Of a stretch of DNA of 64,000 bases, positions 5,760 through 14,607 are shown one piece after another. Each line of letters starts with the position of its first letter. Position 1 is the stretch's first letter. Position numbers and translations under genes: made by a program. The notes under the pieces were generated by a model. It was not told the origin of the DNA. It worked only from the letters and a program-made list of their open reading frames with translations, and did not search any database. The stretch is from UBA6220 sp041650375 (lineage in GTDB: Bacteria > Patescibacteriota > Minisyncoccia > Minisyncoccales > Minisyncoccaceae). The stretch spans positions 1 through 64,000 of the forward strand of contig JBAZLH010000003.1 in assembly GCA_041650375.1 (NCBI GenBank), given 5' to 3'.

Positions 5760-6899
5760 TTATCTTATGTCAATATTTTTTTTGGCGTTTGAACAAATTT
5801 GGTAAAAATCTAAAACGCGTCTGGCGACCTTGTCCCAAGAATATTGTTTTACGTGTTCCAATCCCCACTTGCCCATTTCGTCGCGGAGGCTTTTATCTTT
5901 GATTAATAATTCCAATTTTTCCGCGAGTTCAATTGAATTTTTAGGCTCGGCTAAAAATTGTTCCGCCCGAGTTTCGGAAAGTAATTCTTTGTAGCCACTG
6001 TTCGCGAATCCGCAAACCGGTTTGCCCATAGCCATGCCTTCCAGCAAAACAATGCCAAAGCTTTCGCCAAATATGGCCGGGCTGCAATAAATATCGCAAG
6101 TTGAGAAATATTTTTTAAGTTCGCTATCGCTTTTCGCACCTTCAAAGTGCACGTCTTTAAGCCGGTTTTTTCTAGCATAGTTCAGACAGTTTTGTTTTAG
6201 CCGCCCGTCGCCCACAACAATCAATTGGATATTATTGTATTTCGGTTTTAAAAAATTATACGCTTCCAACAGATAAATAAGGCCTTTTCTTTCTTCTATC
6301 CTGCCAACGAATAAAATATTTATTTTTTTGCTGCTTGTGAATTTCTTTATTTTGGGATAGCCCGGGCGAAAATCTTGCAAATCAATTCCGTTTGGGATTA
6401 CGGTTTTAGGCAAAGACAAATCTTTGAACGCTTCCAGGTTGAGTTTGGCCACGCCGATGATGCCGTCCATTTTTTTATTCAAATCGGTTGTGAATAATTT
6501 AGTGAAATACGGCATTGACTTAAAAGCCGGCATCGCGTCTAAGTTCGCGTGGAACGTTAAAATATTCACGCTTTTGGATTTGTTTAGTATTTGCCAACCG
6601 GATGGAATAATAAAATTATGGAAATGCAATACGTCAAATTTTTCTTTTTCCAAGATTTTATTAATGGCAAAAGGGTTAAAATTAAAAACCAGGTCACCCT
6701 GGGTGCCGATGGCGTTCAAAGGAATTGAGGTACCCATGATAATCACGTCTTTGCCGTAATTTTCAAAAAATTTGCGGCGCGGCACGATTATTTTATTTTC
6801 CACTCCGAGCTTATTAAATGCTTCGGAAAGCCCTAAAATATGGCTTTTTACGCCACCGGGATTGGCAAAAGAGTGAAAAGAGATGAATCCAATTTTCAT
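5760..6899 (-). CDS. Glycosyltransferase family 4 (GT-B fold)
   Basis: A 379-residue glycosyltransferase. The N-terminal Rossmann part starts MKIGFISFHSFANPGGVKSH, with the glycine-rich acceptor loop. The C-terminal nucleotide-sugar part carries ILFVGRIEERKGL and the EX7E motif in GESFGIVLLEGMAMGKP. Such enzymes transfer sugars from NDP-sugars to lipids or glycans at the membrane. PimA-like and other surface-glycan roles are possible, but substrate cannot be told from sequence. It is divergent from dnaB across 47 nt. Confidence 0.9.
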   Translation of the reverse strand: MKIGFISFHSFANPGGVKSHILGLSEAFNKLGVENKIIVPRRKFFENYGKDVIIMGTSIPLNAIGTQGDLVFNFNPFAINKILEKEKFDVLHFHNFIIPSGWQILNKSKSVNILTFHANLDAMPAFKSMPYFTKLFTTDLNKKMDGIIGVAKLNLEAFKDLSLPKTVIPNGIDLQDFRPGYPKIKKFTSSKKINILFVGRIEERKGLIYLLEAYNFLKPKYNNIQLIVVGDGRLKQNCLNYARKNRLKDVHFEGAKSDSELKKYFSTCDIYCSPAIFGESFGIVLLEGMAMGKPVCGFANSGYKELLSETRAEQFLAEPKNSIELAEKLELLIKDKSLRDEMGKWGLEHVKQYSWDKVARRVLDFYQICSNAKKNIDIR

Positions 6900-6910
6900 A
6901 AATTGCTTAA

Positions 6911-6939
6911 TTGACGTATAGATTGTTGCTTGCTATATT
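6911..6939 (+). promoter_or_regulatory. Promoter of dnaB, leaderless start
   Basis: TTGACG (6911-6916), a 17-nt spacer, then TATATT (6934-6939). The dnaB ATG is 7 nt after the -10 box, so transcription likely begins at the start codon. Confidence 0.75.
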
Positions 6940-6946
6940 ATACCTA

Positions 6947-8332
6947 ATGCCCAAGGAATTTTCAAACACAAAACCGGGAGTAAAGATACCTCCGCAAGAC
7001 ATTGAGGCGGAAAAAAGCACCCTCGGTTCCCTAATGATGGACAAAGACGCGATTATAAAAGTGGCGGATTTTTTACGCGCCGAAGATTTTTATAAAAACA
7101 ACCATCAATTGATTTACCAGGTAATTGAAGGGCTTTTTAACAAAGGCGAGCCCATTGATTTGATTTCAGTTTCTTCAAAATTAAAAGAAAGCAACCAATT
7201 GGATAAAATCGGAGGCATTGCTTACTTAACGGATTTGATAAATATTGTTCCAACCGCTAGCCATATTTTGTCTTACGCGAAAATGGTCCAGAAGAAAAGA
7301 ATTTTAAGGGATTTGATTACCGCGGGCGAAGATATCGCGATGTTGGGATACGAAGAGGCCGAAGAAGCCGACCAACTGCTTGATTCCGCGGAAAAAAGGA
7401 TATTCGGCATTACACAGAAAAGTTTAACCCAATCCTTTTTGCCGATTAAGCCGTATTTGGAAGAAGCTTATGAAAGAATGGAACGCCTTTCCCAGCAAAA
7501 AGGCGTATTGCGGGGAGTGTCCACCGGTTTTTACGGATTGGATGCCATGCTCTCCGGTTTGCAAAATTCCGACTTGGTTATTTTAGCCGCTAGGCCATCC
7601 ATGGGTAAAAGTAGTTTAGCCTTGGACATTGCCAAAAATGTGGCGGTTAAAGAAAAAAAGCCGGTTGGCATATTTTCATTGGAAATGAGCAAAGACCAGC
7701 TGATTGACCGCTTGATCAGTTCCGAATCAAATATTGATTCTTGGAAAATAAGGCAAGGGCATTTATCGTCCGATGGCGCGGATAGTGATTTTGCTTGCAT
7801 TCAGCACGCCTTGGGCACTCTTTCCGAAGCCCCGATTTATATTGATGACGCCGCAACTTGCAGTGTATTGCAAATGCGGGCCATGGCGCGAAGGTTGCAA
7901 TCCAGCCGAGGATTGGGCCTGATTGTAATTGATTATTTGCAATTGATTGACCCGAATTCAAAAATAACTAATAGCGTTCAACAGATAACCGAAATTTCCC
8001 GCGCCTTGAAAGGACTGGCGAGAGAATTAAATGTTCCGGTTTTAGCTTTGTCACAATTGTCGCGTGCCGTGGAACAGAGAACTCCCAAGATTCCCCGCTT
8101 GTCTGATTTGCGTGAGTCCGGTTCTTTGGAGCAAGACGCGGACGTGGTTTTATTGATTTACAGGGAAGACGCTTATCGTGAAGACTCTCCCCGCCAAGGC
8201 GTGGCGGATATTTTAATTGCCAAACACAGAAACGGGCCGGTTGGCCGCGTGGAATTAGCCTTTGATAAACAAAGGGCTAGTTTCCGCAACTTGGAAACTA
8301 GCCGTAGTTTTGAGGGAGATATTGAATTTTAG
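6947..8332 (+). CDS. dnaB: Replicative DNA helicase DnaB
   Basis: Hexameric replication-fork helicase of 461 residues. The N-terminal domain starts IPPQDIEAEKSTLGSLM. The RecA-like C-terminal domain has Walker A ARPSMGKSS (about residue 213), SLEMSKDQL, the DYLQLI segment and AKHRNGPVG. I start at the ATG at 6947, because the earlier in-frame TTG at 6911 coincides with the -35 box. The mRNA is therefore predicted to be leaderless. The stop overlaps the stop of the convergent rplU by 4 nt. Confidence 0.97.
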   Translation: MPKEFSNTKPGVKIPPQDIEAEKSTLGSLMMDKDAIIKVADFLRAEDFYKNNHQLIYQVIEGLFNKGEPIDLISVSSKLKESNQLDKIGGIAYLTDLINIVPTASHILSYAKMVQKKRILRDLITAGEDIAMLGYEEAEEADQLLDSAEKRIFGITQKSLTQSFLPIKPYLEEAYERMERLSQQKGVLRGVSTGFYGLDAMLSGLQNSDLVILAARPSMGKSSLALDIAKNVAVKEKKPVGIFSLEMSKDQLIDRLISSESNIDSWKIRQGHLSSDGADSDFACIQHALGTLSEAPIYIDDAATCSVLQMRAMARRLQSSRGLGLIVIDYLQLIDPNSKITNSVQQITEISRALKGLARELNVPVLALSQLSRAVEQRTPKIPRLSDLRESGSLEQDADVVLLIYREDAYREDSPRQGVADILIAKHRNGPVGRVELAFDKQRASFRNLETSRSFEGDIEF

Positions 8333-8640
8333 GCTTCTATTTTCAGGATTTCAACTTCGGTAAAAGGCTGCCTATGGCCTTTTTTTAATCTGTATCTTTT
8401 CTTGGGTTTGTATTTATAGATGATTACTTTTTCGTGCTTGTCTTGTTTTAAGACTTTGCCTAAGACCTTGGCGTTTTTAATCATTGGTTCGCCGATAGTC
8501 AAATTACCGTCGTTATCAACCAAAAGCACTTCGTCAAAAGTGATTTCTTTGCCGTCTTCAACTTCCAATTTTTCCACTTTAATTTTTTGTCCGGGAGTGA
8601 CTTTATACTGTTTCCCCCCTGTTTTTATTACTGCTAACAT
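8329..8640 (-). CDS. rplU: Ribosomal protein bL21
   Basis: A 103-residue 50S protein starting MLAVIKTGGKQYKV, the typical bL21 N-terminus, with the RRYRLKKGHRQ-type basic segment present as KRYRLKKGHRQ. An upstream in-frame ATG would add 20 residues not seen in the family, so I start at 8640. The promoter TTGACT-N17-TATATT lies just upstream. It is not next to rpmA here, unlike in many bacteria. Confidence 0.95.
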   Translation of the reverse strand: MLAVIKTGGKQYKVTPGQKIKVEKLEVEDGKEITFDEVLLVDNDGNLTIGEPMIKNAKVLGKVLKQDKHEKVIIYKYKPKKRYRLKKGHRQPFTEVEILKIEA

Positions 8641-8668
8641 AAGTTTTGAGTTATTTAATACAGTGCTG

Positions 8669-8697
8669 AATATATCATTTTCTTGGCTAATAGTCAA
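8669..8697 (-). promoter_or_regulatory. Promoter of rplU
   Basis: TTGACT (8692-8697), a 17-nt spacer, then TATATT (8669-8674). The predicted 5' leader is about 22 nt. Confidence 0.65.
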
Positions 8698-8723
8698 CAA
8701 TCCGGCGGCTTGGAGCCGTTATT

Positions 8724-9698
8724 TTACAGCTTAACGAATATTTCGGTTATGATAAAAGCGATATAAATCATGAGCAAAAAGACAGCCTCCCTTTTGCTGA
8801 TTTTTTCGTCGTTTCTGATAAAGATAAAAAAGAAGAAAATTCCGATAACCAAGAAAATTCTGGCAACGGCAAACGGCGAAAAGTCTTTTATCACAATCGG
8901 GCAAATTAACGCCACTGTTCCTAAAACAAAGGTGGCTGGCCCGATAATCGCGCCCATTAAATCTCCCAAGACCAGCCAAGAATGGTTTTTTCTGGCCGAG
9001 GTGATGGCGAAGAATATTTCCGGCGCGCAATTGCCCAGCCCTACGATAAACAAACCGATCAGAATCAAGGATAAATTAAAAGTGGCGGCAAAAAACTGGG
9101 CTGACATAACAATGCCTTGGGCGGCGAGGATAAATATGGCAATGCCGCCTAAAATTTTCAAACCGTTTAAAATGGAACGGCTTTTCTTGGTGCCTTTTTT
9201 GTTTTTCATCTCGTTTTCATCGCAAGCCTTGCTGAAATTTTCTTTTTTGGAAAAAAGCCAAACCAGGTAAAGCACGTAAAATAAAATGAGAATCACTCCG
9301 TCGGCCCTGGAGATAATTCCATCCCAAGCCAAGAGTATGGGCAAGAGCGAGGCCACGGCGGTAAAAGAAAGCGTTGTTTGGACGGTTTTGCTTTTGGCCG
9401 GAATGCCCTTTTTGGAAAACAGCGCCGCCAATGCCACGGCCAAAGTTGCGTCCACCACGTTGCCGCCAACAACATCACCGAAAGATAATTGGGGTATTTT
9501 ATTAATGGCCGAGAAAATGCCAACGAATAAATTGGGTAATGACGCGATAACAGCCATAACCACGCAACAAACCACGAATTCTTTCCAGTGCAAGGCCTTG
9601 GCGATTCTAATCAAACTGCTAATGACAAGCTGGCCGGAAAAATAAAAAGACGCGCAAGAAGCAATAAAAATAGCCGAGTAAAGAATAAGGTCAAGCAT
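8724..9698 (-). CDS. Sodium/calcium exchanger family protein (CaCA)
   Basis: A 324-residue integral membrane protein with about ten hydrophobic spans arranged as two homologous halves. Each half holds an alpha-repeat-like segment: FGDVVGGNVVDATLAVALAA in the first, and GLGNCAPEIFFAITSARKNH followed by LGDLMGAIIG in the second. A charged lysine-rich cytoplasmic loop (about residues 150-175) separates the halves. The family exchanges Ca2+ or related cations for Na+, K+ or H+. YrbG-like proteins are the nearest comparison; ion specificity is unknown. Confidence 0.85.
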   Translation of the reverse strand: MLDLILYSAIFIASCASFYFSGQLVISSLIRIAKALHWKEFVVCCVVMAVIASLPNLFVGIFSAINKIPQLSFGDVVGGNVVDATLAVALAALFSKKGIPAKSKTVQTTLSFTAVASLLPILLAWDGIISRADGVILILFYVLYLVWLFSKKENFSKACDENEMKNKKGTKKSRSILNGLKILGGIAIFILAAQGIVMSAQFFAATFNLSLILIGLFIVGLGNCAPEIFFAITSARKNHSWLVLGDLMGAIIGPATFVLGTVALICPIVIKDFSPFAVARIFLVIGIFFFFIFIRNDEKISKREAVFLLMIYIAFIITEIFVKL

Positions 9699-9774
9699 TA
9701 AAGTTTGTTAAATTATTATGTTAAGGATATGATACCAAAAATTTAAAAAACTACCAAGTTTTCCAAAAAAATAC

Positions 9775-9966
9775 TCAAATTTTTTTTGAGTCGATTTCTT
9801 TACAATGAATTAATTTACTATAATGCGCCGGAAACTGTTTTTTCAGCCTTTCTGTGGCGCCTCGGACAGCGTCCGGGGTTTCGCAATTTTTTGCGATATC
9901 TAAAAGGACATCGGGGTCATCTGTCGTGCGGGTAAGATCCAAAGGATTAAGGTAGGCGGTGGGCAT
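9775..9966 (-). CDS. Small protein with LRV/HEAT-like repeat
   Basis: A 63-residue protein with a clear ribosome site (AGGAGA) before the ATG. The segment NPLDLTRTTDDPDVLLDIAK resembles one turn of a leucine-rich-variant or HEAT-type repeat (Asn-Pro start, D-x-x-x-L-x-x-I-A). It has no signal peptide or membrane span. Function is unknown; it may be a stand-alone protein-binding module. Confidence 0.55.
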   Translation of the reverse strand: MPTAYLNPLDLTRTTDDPDVLLDIAKNCETPDAVRGATERLKKQFPAHYSKLIHCKEIDSKKI

Positions 9967-10088
9967 GGCAATCTCCTATGATGATTTTATAGCAATATAT
10001 GTTTTAAAGTCAATGCTAGTTAAAAATAAAAAAGTCCCAGATTAAAAATGAAAATCCGGGATAGTATTAAAAATAAAAGTTTAAAAAA

Positions 10089-10117
10089 TTGACAATTTGC
10101 CGTTTTTAGTTTATCAT
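10089..10117 (+). promoter_or_regulatory. Promoter of the HEVRH protein gene
   Basis: TTGACA (10089-10094), a 17-nt spacer, then TATCAT (10112-10117). This excludes the in-frame TTG at 10117 as the start codon. Just upstream (about 10033-10070) is a hairpin with U-run polarity for the minus strand, which no annotated gene explains. Confidence 0.7.
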
Positions 10118-10134
10118 TGTATCAGGAATTTGTT

Positions 10135-10773
10135 ATGAAGCCGAAAACGCTACTTGAAATTATTACTACCCGCCAAAGGATTAAACTTAGCGGATTGCCT
10201 CTCATTTCTGAGGGGATAATGAGTCGAGGACGAACACCGGAGGACATTGAAATTGCGATAAAAATCGCTTGCGTTATTTCTTTTTTTGATTTCATTATAT
10301 TCAGAAGCAATCCTATAAAGCTTTATTTCATTAACGGAGAGAGTAATTTTGCCGGATATAGCCATCCATCAATGCCAGGTTCTCCGGAAGAAAGTTATAA
10401 TATTTACGTTGCAAACCTTTCATCAAGGATAAAAGAACAAATAAGTTTTTTTAAGATAATATCTTTTAATAAGGATAAACTTTTACGCAATACTTGTTCT
10501 GAAGAAGAGTATTTATTAATGATCGGAGCTCACGAAGTTAGGCATCGGTTGCAATTTATCCATAACGTTAAGATGTTTCGCCGAGATGTGGAATATCGAA
10601 AACCTTTCAATAATTTTGTGAGATACATAGGTTATGTTTTTGAAGACGCATCAGTTATAGATAAAACCGATATCGAGTTCGATGCCAAAGTCGTTGGCGA
10701 AATATTTCTCAGTAGTCTCCATAAAAATAAAAGCTTAAGAGAATTAATAGATATCATACAGATGGGGAGATAA
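10135..10773 (+). CDS. Putative HEXXH-motif protein (zinc peptidase-like)
   Basis: A 212-residue protein of unknown family. It contains IGAHEVRHRLQF (His133, Glu134, His137), which fits the HEXXH zinc-binding motif, and FDAKVVGE about 48 residues later, which could supply a third ligand. No signal peptide is visible, so a cytoplasmic metallopeptidase-like role is inferred. A weak AGGA ribosome site precedes the ATG. The match rests on one short motif and could be coincidental. Confidence 0.6.
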   Translation: MKPKTLLEIITTRQRIKLSGLPLISEGIMSRGRTPEDIEIAIKIACVISFFDFIIFRSNPIKLYFINGESNFAGYSHPSMPGSPEESYNIYVANLSSRIKEQISFFKIISFNKDKLLRNTCSEEEYLLMIGAHEVRHRLQFIHNVKMFRRDVEYRKPFNNFVRYIGYVFEDASVIDKTDIEFDAKVVGEIFLSSLHKNKSLRELIDIIQMGR

Positions 10774-10832
10774 TATCAATCCATTTTTTGTTTAAAGAAG
10801 TTGTCTAATTGGATTTACCTGAGTCTAATGCG

Positions 10833-10856
10833 CGCCTGATTCAACAGAACCAGGCG
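10833..10856. repeat. Palindrome CGCCTGATTC...GAACCAGGCG
   Basis: Arms CGCCTGATTC and GAACCAGGCG with loop AACA. A close copy lies at 35946-35969. The 10774-10950 stretch holds no gene. It also contains TTCGATTCTCGTT near 10898, an inverted copy of the tRNA-Glu T-arm. Confidence 0.6.
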
Positions 10857-10923
10857 TCAACTTACTGGGTTAGCCGCTAAAGTTCCTTGGCCTTCGATTC
10901 TCGTTTAATTCAATTTATGTAAA

Positions 10924-10948
10924 AAACAACCCAAACGGGTTGTTTTTA
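10924..10948 (-). terminator. Terminator of tRNA-Glu
   Basis: AAAACAACCC and GGGTTGTTTT form a strong hairpin followed by T on the minus strand, directly downstream of the tRNA. Confidence 0.8.
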
Positions 10949-10954
10949 CATAGG

Positions 10955-11027
10955 TGGTCCTAACGAGAATCGAACTCGTGTTCTTAGATTGAGAATCTAA
11001 TGTCCTGGGCCACTAGACGATAGGACC
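10955..11027 (-). tRNA. tRNA-Glu (anticodon CTC)
   Basis: Cloverleaf with acceptor GGTCCTA/TAGGACC, anticodon stem TTAGA/TCTAA with loop TTCTCAA (anticodon CTC), T-stem ACGAG/CTCGT and discriminator A. The 3' bases read CCT, so CCA is not fully encoded. A terminator follows. Confidence 0.95.
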
Positions 11028-11069
11028 GTGATGAAACAAAACTAACACAAAAAAACAATTCGGTAAAGA

Positions 11070-12809
11070 TTATTTAACGGGGGTAGTGGTGGCGGTTTGT
11101 TCTGTGCTGTAGTCCGGCGGGATTTGCCAGTAATCCAAAATATATTTTGCCAAGTCGTGGAAAATGGGAGTGGCGGAATATTCCGATGTTTTTACTGCCA
11201 CGGGATTATCTAATTTTACCAAAGCCACGAATTTGGGATTATAAGCCGGCGCGAATCCCAAAAAGGTTTGCCAGGTTTCATCCGAATACCCTTTTTTGCT
11301 TATACCCAAAGAAGACCAAGGGACTTGCGATGTTCCGGTTTTGCCCGCGATATAATAACCCGGAATTTTCGCCAAATGCCCGTATCCGTTTTCAATTACC
11401 GACACCATCATTGTTTTCATGGTAGTGGTTGACTCCGCGGTTAATACCCGCCTGACAACTTCCGGTTGGGTTGTTTGTTTAATGATACCGTTGTCAATTT
11501 CTTTAACAATATAGGGCTTCATTAAGTTGCCGCCGTTGGCAATGGCGCAGTAAGCCGAGGTGATGTGCAAAGGAGTAATGCCAATGCCTTGACCAAAAGA
11601 AGTATTGGGAAAACTGGTGTTATTCGGATTGTTGCTTTCCAGGGCTTGAAGCAATTGGCTGTTTTTGGAATGCACTTCCCCGCTTAAATCAATTTCCGAG
11701 TTTTCAAAGAAGCCGAAATTTTGCAAATATTCAAGAAATTTTTTATTGCCCAATTGCCTTTCGGCAAACATTAATCCCGTATTGATGGAATGCTCTAAAG
11801 CGTTGGTCATGGTTATCAGCCCCCAAACGTGTTCGTTGTAATTAGATACTTTATTGGCTCCATATTGTTCATAGCCTTTATCAGTGTAAGTTGTTTGCGG
11901 GGTTACCGCTTTCTCATTTATGGCCGCCGCCATGGTTATGGATTTAAAAATTGAGCCGGGTTCAAATAATTTTTCCACGGAATCATTTTGGAAGATGCTG
12001 TAATTTTTTTCTTTTTGGTAATTATTCGGGTCAAAAAGAGGATATTGCGCCATGGCGATAATCGCGCCGGTCGTTGGATCCATAACAATAATTTGGGCGG
12101 AGCGGTAATCAAATTCTTTGGCTTTTTGCGTTAAAAGTTTTTCCGCCATATATTGGATATTGTAATCAATGGTTAAATACAGGGATTGGCCGTTGAAAGT
12201 ATCGCCCGTATCCATGGAAAGCAAAAAATTCCAAGGATTGGAGCTGGTTTTTTTAACCGCGGATTTTCCTTTCAGGATATTATCGTAATAAGCTTCCAGC
12301 CCGTATTGGCCTTCGTTGTCTTTATTAATGTAGCCGGACAATTGGCTGGCGGTTTTAATATTCGGGTAAGACCGTGTTTGTTTATAATCTAGATATACTC
12401 CCTTGAATTTCAGGTTTTTGATTTCGTCGGCTTTTTCTTTTGATAAATCGGTTTTTATTATTTCATATTGGCTTTCGCTTTTATTAGCCTTGGCCATGAG
12501 TTCGCTTTTATCCAAATCCAGGGCGCTGGAAAGCTTTGTGACAATTGAGTCTTTTTCCGAATCGCTTATTTCTTTGGGGGAAATAAAAACATAAGGTTCT
12601 TTTTCCGTGAGCGCCAAGGGTTCGCCGTTCGTGAAATAAATATTACCCCGCTCGCCTTGCTGGTCTTCCACCGAGGTTTGTTGCCCCTGCGCCATGGCTT
12701 TGTAAAAACTGCCCTGGTTGATTTGTAAATAGAAAAGGCGGGACAAAACAATCCCCCCCGCGACGAAAATCAAGAATAATACCGTGTTAGCCCTCCAATT
12801 CTTTGACAT
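11070..12809 (-). CDS. ftsI: Division transpeptidase FtsI (PBP3-like)
   Basis: A 579-residue class B penicillin-binding protein that cross-links septal peptidoglycan. It has an N-terminal membrane anchor (about residues 8-28), a dimerisation domain, and a transpeptidase domain with SIFK (active serine near 284), SIN (near 340) and KTGTSQ (near 489). The ATG at 12809 is preferred over the TTG two codons earlier. It is the last gene of mraZ-rsmH-ftsL-ftsI, in the conserved order of the division and cell-wall cluster. Confidence 0.93.
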   Translation of the reverse strand: MSKNWRANTVLFLIFVAGGIVLSRLFYLQINQGSFYKAMAQGQQTSVEDQQGERGNIYFTNGEPLALTEKEPYVFISPKEISDSEKDSIVTKLSSALDLDKSELMAKANKSESQYEIIKTDLSKEKADEIKNLKFKGVYLDYKQTRSYPNIKTASQLSGYINKDNEGQYGLEAYYDNILKGKSAVKKTSSNPWNFLLSMDTGDTFNGQSLYLTIDYNIQYMAEKLLTQKAKEFDYRSAQIIVMDPTTGAIIAMAQYPLFDPNNYQKEKNYSIFQNDSVEKLFEPGSIFKSITMAAAINEKAVTPQTTYTDKGYEQYGANKVSNYNEHVWGLITMTNALEHSINTGLMFAERQLGNKKFLEYLQNFGFFENSEIDLSGEVHSKNSQLLQALESNNPNNTSFPNTSFGQGIGITPLHITSAYCAIANGGNLMKPYIVKEIDNGIIKQTTQPEVVRRVLTAESTTTMKTMMVSVIENGYGHLAKIPGYYIAGKTGTSQVPWSSLGISKKGYSDETWQTFLGFAPAYNPKFVALVKLDNPVAVKTSEYSATPIFHDLAKYILDYWQIPPDYSTEQTATTTPVK

Positions 12810-12831
12810 AATCAACTTTTGCTAATTTGTG

Positions 12832-13128
12832 TTATTTGGACGCCAGCGAATCGCTTGGAATTATAAGGTAATCAATTCGGTCTACCTTATTATAGCCGCT
12901 TTGCGTTATTTTGTCTTCAAAATTAACAAGGTTTTTGCTTTGGGAAACGGAAAGCTGCAAGGTTGAGTTTTCTTTCTTAAGCGTGGCTATTTCTTTTTCC
13001 CTTTGGCTGATATTGTATTCGGATTGGGTAAATTCGGCAATTTGAAAAACATATAAAGCGCTTAAAATAACCACCATTACCGGAAGCAAGCTGATTATAT
13101 TTTTGAATTTTCTTTTTTTCGCGGCCAT
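12832..13128 (-). CDS. ftsL: FtsL-like division protein
   Basis: A 98-residue bitopic membrane protein. A basic N-terminus (MAAKKRKFKN) precedes one span (IISLLPVMVVILSALYVF), and a heptad-rich coiled coil (about residues 38-65) lies outside. Sequence similarity in this family is low. Size, topology and position between rsmH and ftsI make FtsL the natural call. In other bacteria FtsL works with FtsB and FtsQ to activate septal wall synthesis. Confidence 0.8.
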   Translation of the reverse strand: MAAKKRKFKNIISLLPVMVVILSALYVFQIAEFTQSEYNISQREKEIATLKKENSTLQLSVSQSKNLVNFEDKITQSGYNKVDRIDYLIIPSDSLASK

Positions 13129-13137
13129 ATTTGCTTT

Positions 13138-14007
13138 TTATATTTTTATTATTGCCCTTAATTTTGCTGAACGAGCCCGCGGGTTATTTTCGGATTCTTC
13201 CCGCGAAGCGGTTATCGGTTTTTTTGTTGCAAGTTTTATTTTTCCCGATTGTTCTTGTTCTTTAAAAAAGTTTTTTACAATCCTGTCTTCCAGTGAATGA
13301 AAAGATATTATTGCCAACCGCCCGTTGCTGTCTAATATTTGGAGCGCTTGGGGCAACGCGGCTTTGATATTTTCCAATTCTTGGTTTGTTTCTATGCGGA
13401 TGGCCTGGAACGTTCTGGTGGCGAAATGCAGTTTTTGGTGGTGATAATGCGCCGGCGTAGCTTGCTTGATTATTTCCACCAAGTCAAAGGTTGTTTCAAT
13501 GGGTTTAATCTTTCGCGCTTCGGCGATTTTCTTGGCGATTTTCTTGGCGAATTTTTCTTCGCCGTATTCACTTATTATTTTTTCCAATTTATCCTGGGGA
13601 TATTTGTTTATAATCTCTTTGGCGTTTTTATCGGTTTCGCCATAAGCCATTATTAAGGGTTGGTTTTTTGTAAAGCTGAATCCCCTTTCCGCTTCGTCAA
13701 TTTGGTAAGACGACATTCCCAAGTCAAACAATATTCCGGAAACATTGTTAAAATTATTTTCTTCAACAATATTTTTTAAATTCGCGTAGGAATCGTTTAT
13801 CGCGATTAATCTTTCCAATTTTTGTTTTTGAATGTTCGCGTGGATTTCCTTGTCCCATTCTATGCCCAAAACTTTTCCGTTTGGTCCGTTCATTTTCAGG
13901 ATGGCTTGGGTATGGCCGCCTCCGTTCAGCGTGCAGTCAATAAAGTTTTCATTCTTGCCGGGATTCAGGCACTCAAGCACTTCTTTTAGTAATACGGGAA
14001 TATGCAT
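13138..14007 (-). CDS. rsmH: 16S rRNA m4C1402 methyltransferase RsmH
   Basis: A 289-residue SAM-dependent enzyme that N4-methylates C1402 in the 16S rRNA decoding centre. It shows HIPVLLKEVLECL at the N-terminus, the SAM motif FIDCTLNGGGHT, ILFDLGMSSYQID, and SFHSLEDRIVK near the C-terminus. It starts 1 nt after mraZ ends, so the two are probably translationally coupled. Also known as MraW. Confidence 0.96.
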   Translation of the reverse strand: MHIPVLLKEVLECLNPGKNENFIDCTLNGGGHTQAILKMNGPNGKVLGIEWDKEIHANIQKQKLERLIAINDSYANLKNIVEENNFNNVSGILFDLGMSSYQIDEAERGFSFTKNQPLIMAYGETDKNAKEIINKYPQDKLEKIISEYGEEKFAKKIAKKIAEARKIKPIETTFDLVEIIKQATPAHYHHQKLHFATRTFQAIRIETNQELENIKAALPQALQILDSNGRLAIISFHSLEDRIVKNFFKEQEQSGKIKLATKKPITASREESENNPRARSAKLRAIIKI

Positions 14008-14008
14008 T

Positions 14009-14428
14009 CTACAATCCGAATTGTTTTAATTTGTCCGAAATTTCATTCAGGTTTGGGCTGTATTTATTCCACTTGTCTTCGTCCCAAATTTCAATATGGT
14101 CGTTTAAGCCGACAATGGTTAATTTTTTGGTTAAGTTGGCATGGTCTTTTAAATAATCCGGAACCAAGATTCGGCCGGCGGAATCCAATTTTACGTCCAT
14201 GGCCGAACCAACCATGGTTCGTTTCATTTCCCGGGTAGCCGGATCAAAATACGGAAGCTTATCGATCATTGCCAAGAATTGTTCCCATTCTTTTTGCGGG
14301 TATAAATATAAGCAGCCTTCAAAGCCCCTGGTTAAAACCGCGCCTTGTTCTAAAGAGTTGCGAAATTTAGTGGGAATGCCCACTCTTTTCTTTTCATCAA
14401 TTATGTAGCTGTATTGACCAATAATCAT
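14009..14428 (-). CDS. mraZ: Transcriptional regulator MraZ
   Basis: A 139-residue protein with two SpoVT/AbrB-like repeats, containing DEKKRVGIPTKFR and the second-repeat segment DSAGRILVPDYL. The DXXXR signatures are intact. In E. coli MraZ represses its own division cluster by binding repeated TGGGN boxes, and matching boxes are present upstream here. First gene of the cluster. Confidence 0.95.
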   Translation of the reverse strand: MIIGQYSYIIDEKKRVGIPTKFRNSLEQGAVLTRGFEGCLYLYPQKEWEQFLAMIDKLPYFDPATREMKRTMVGSAMDVKLDSAGRILVPDYLKDHANLTKKLTIVGLNDHIEIWDEDKWNKYSPNLNEISDKLKQFGL

Positions 14429-14451
14429 TGAAAACGCTTAATTTTATTTAT

Positions 14452-14515
14452 CCACACTTTTCCCCACTTAGGAACACTATGCAACCATTTTACCCCACCG
14501 TAAAATACTTGTCAA
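14452..14515 (-). promoter_or_regulatory. mraZ promoter and MraZ-box array
   Basis: TTGACA (14510-14515), a 17-nt spacer, then TAAAAT (14487-14492). On the same strand TGGGG (14493-14497) is followed 10 nt later by TGGTT (14483-14487). Further down, TGGGG (14462-14466) is followed 10 nt later by TGTGG (14452-14456). The 10-nt phasing matches known MraZ operators (TGGGN-N5 repeats). Boxes overlap the -10 region and early leader, which fits autorepression. Confidence 0.75.
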
Positions 14516-14607
14516 CCACTCTAATCCATTTGTCCACAAAATGGCTAAATGTTGCTAAATAACAACAAAAAAACCGCCTATAAGCGGTTTAAACGGCTTC
14601 TGTGGGT

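Noticed and set aside
6911..6946. N-terminal extension of DnaB from the TTG at 6911
   Set aside because: The TTG is the first half of the -35 box of the dnaB promoter. The ATG at 6947 fits both family length and promoter.
10898..10974. tRNA-Glu T-arm copy as an integration attachment site
   Set aside because: The copy is inverted, only 13 bp long and lies within 80 bp, so it does not bound an inserted element.
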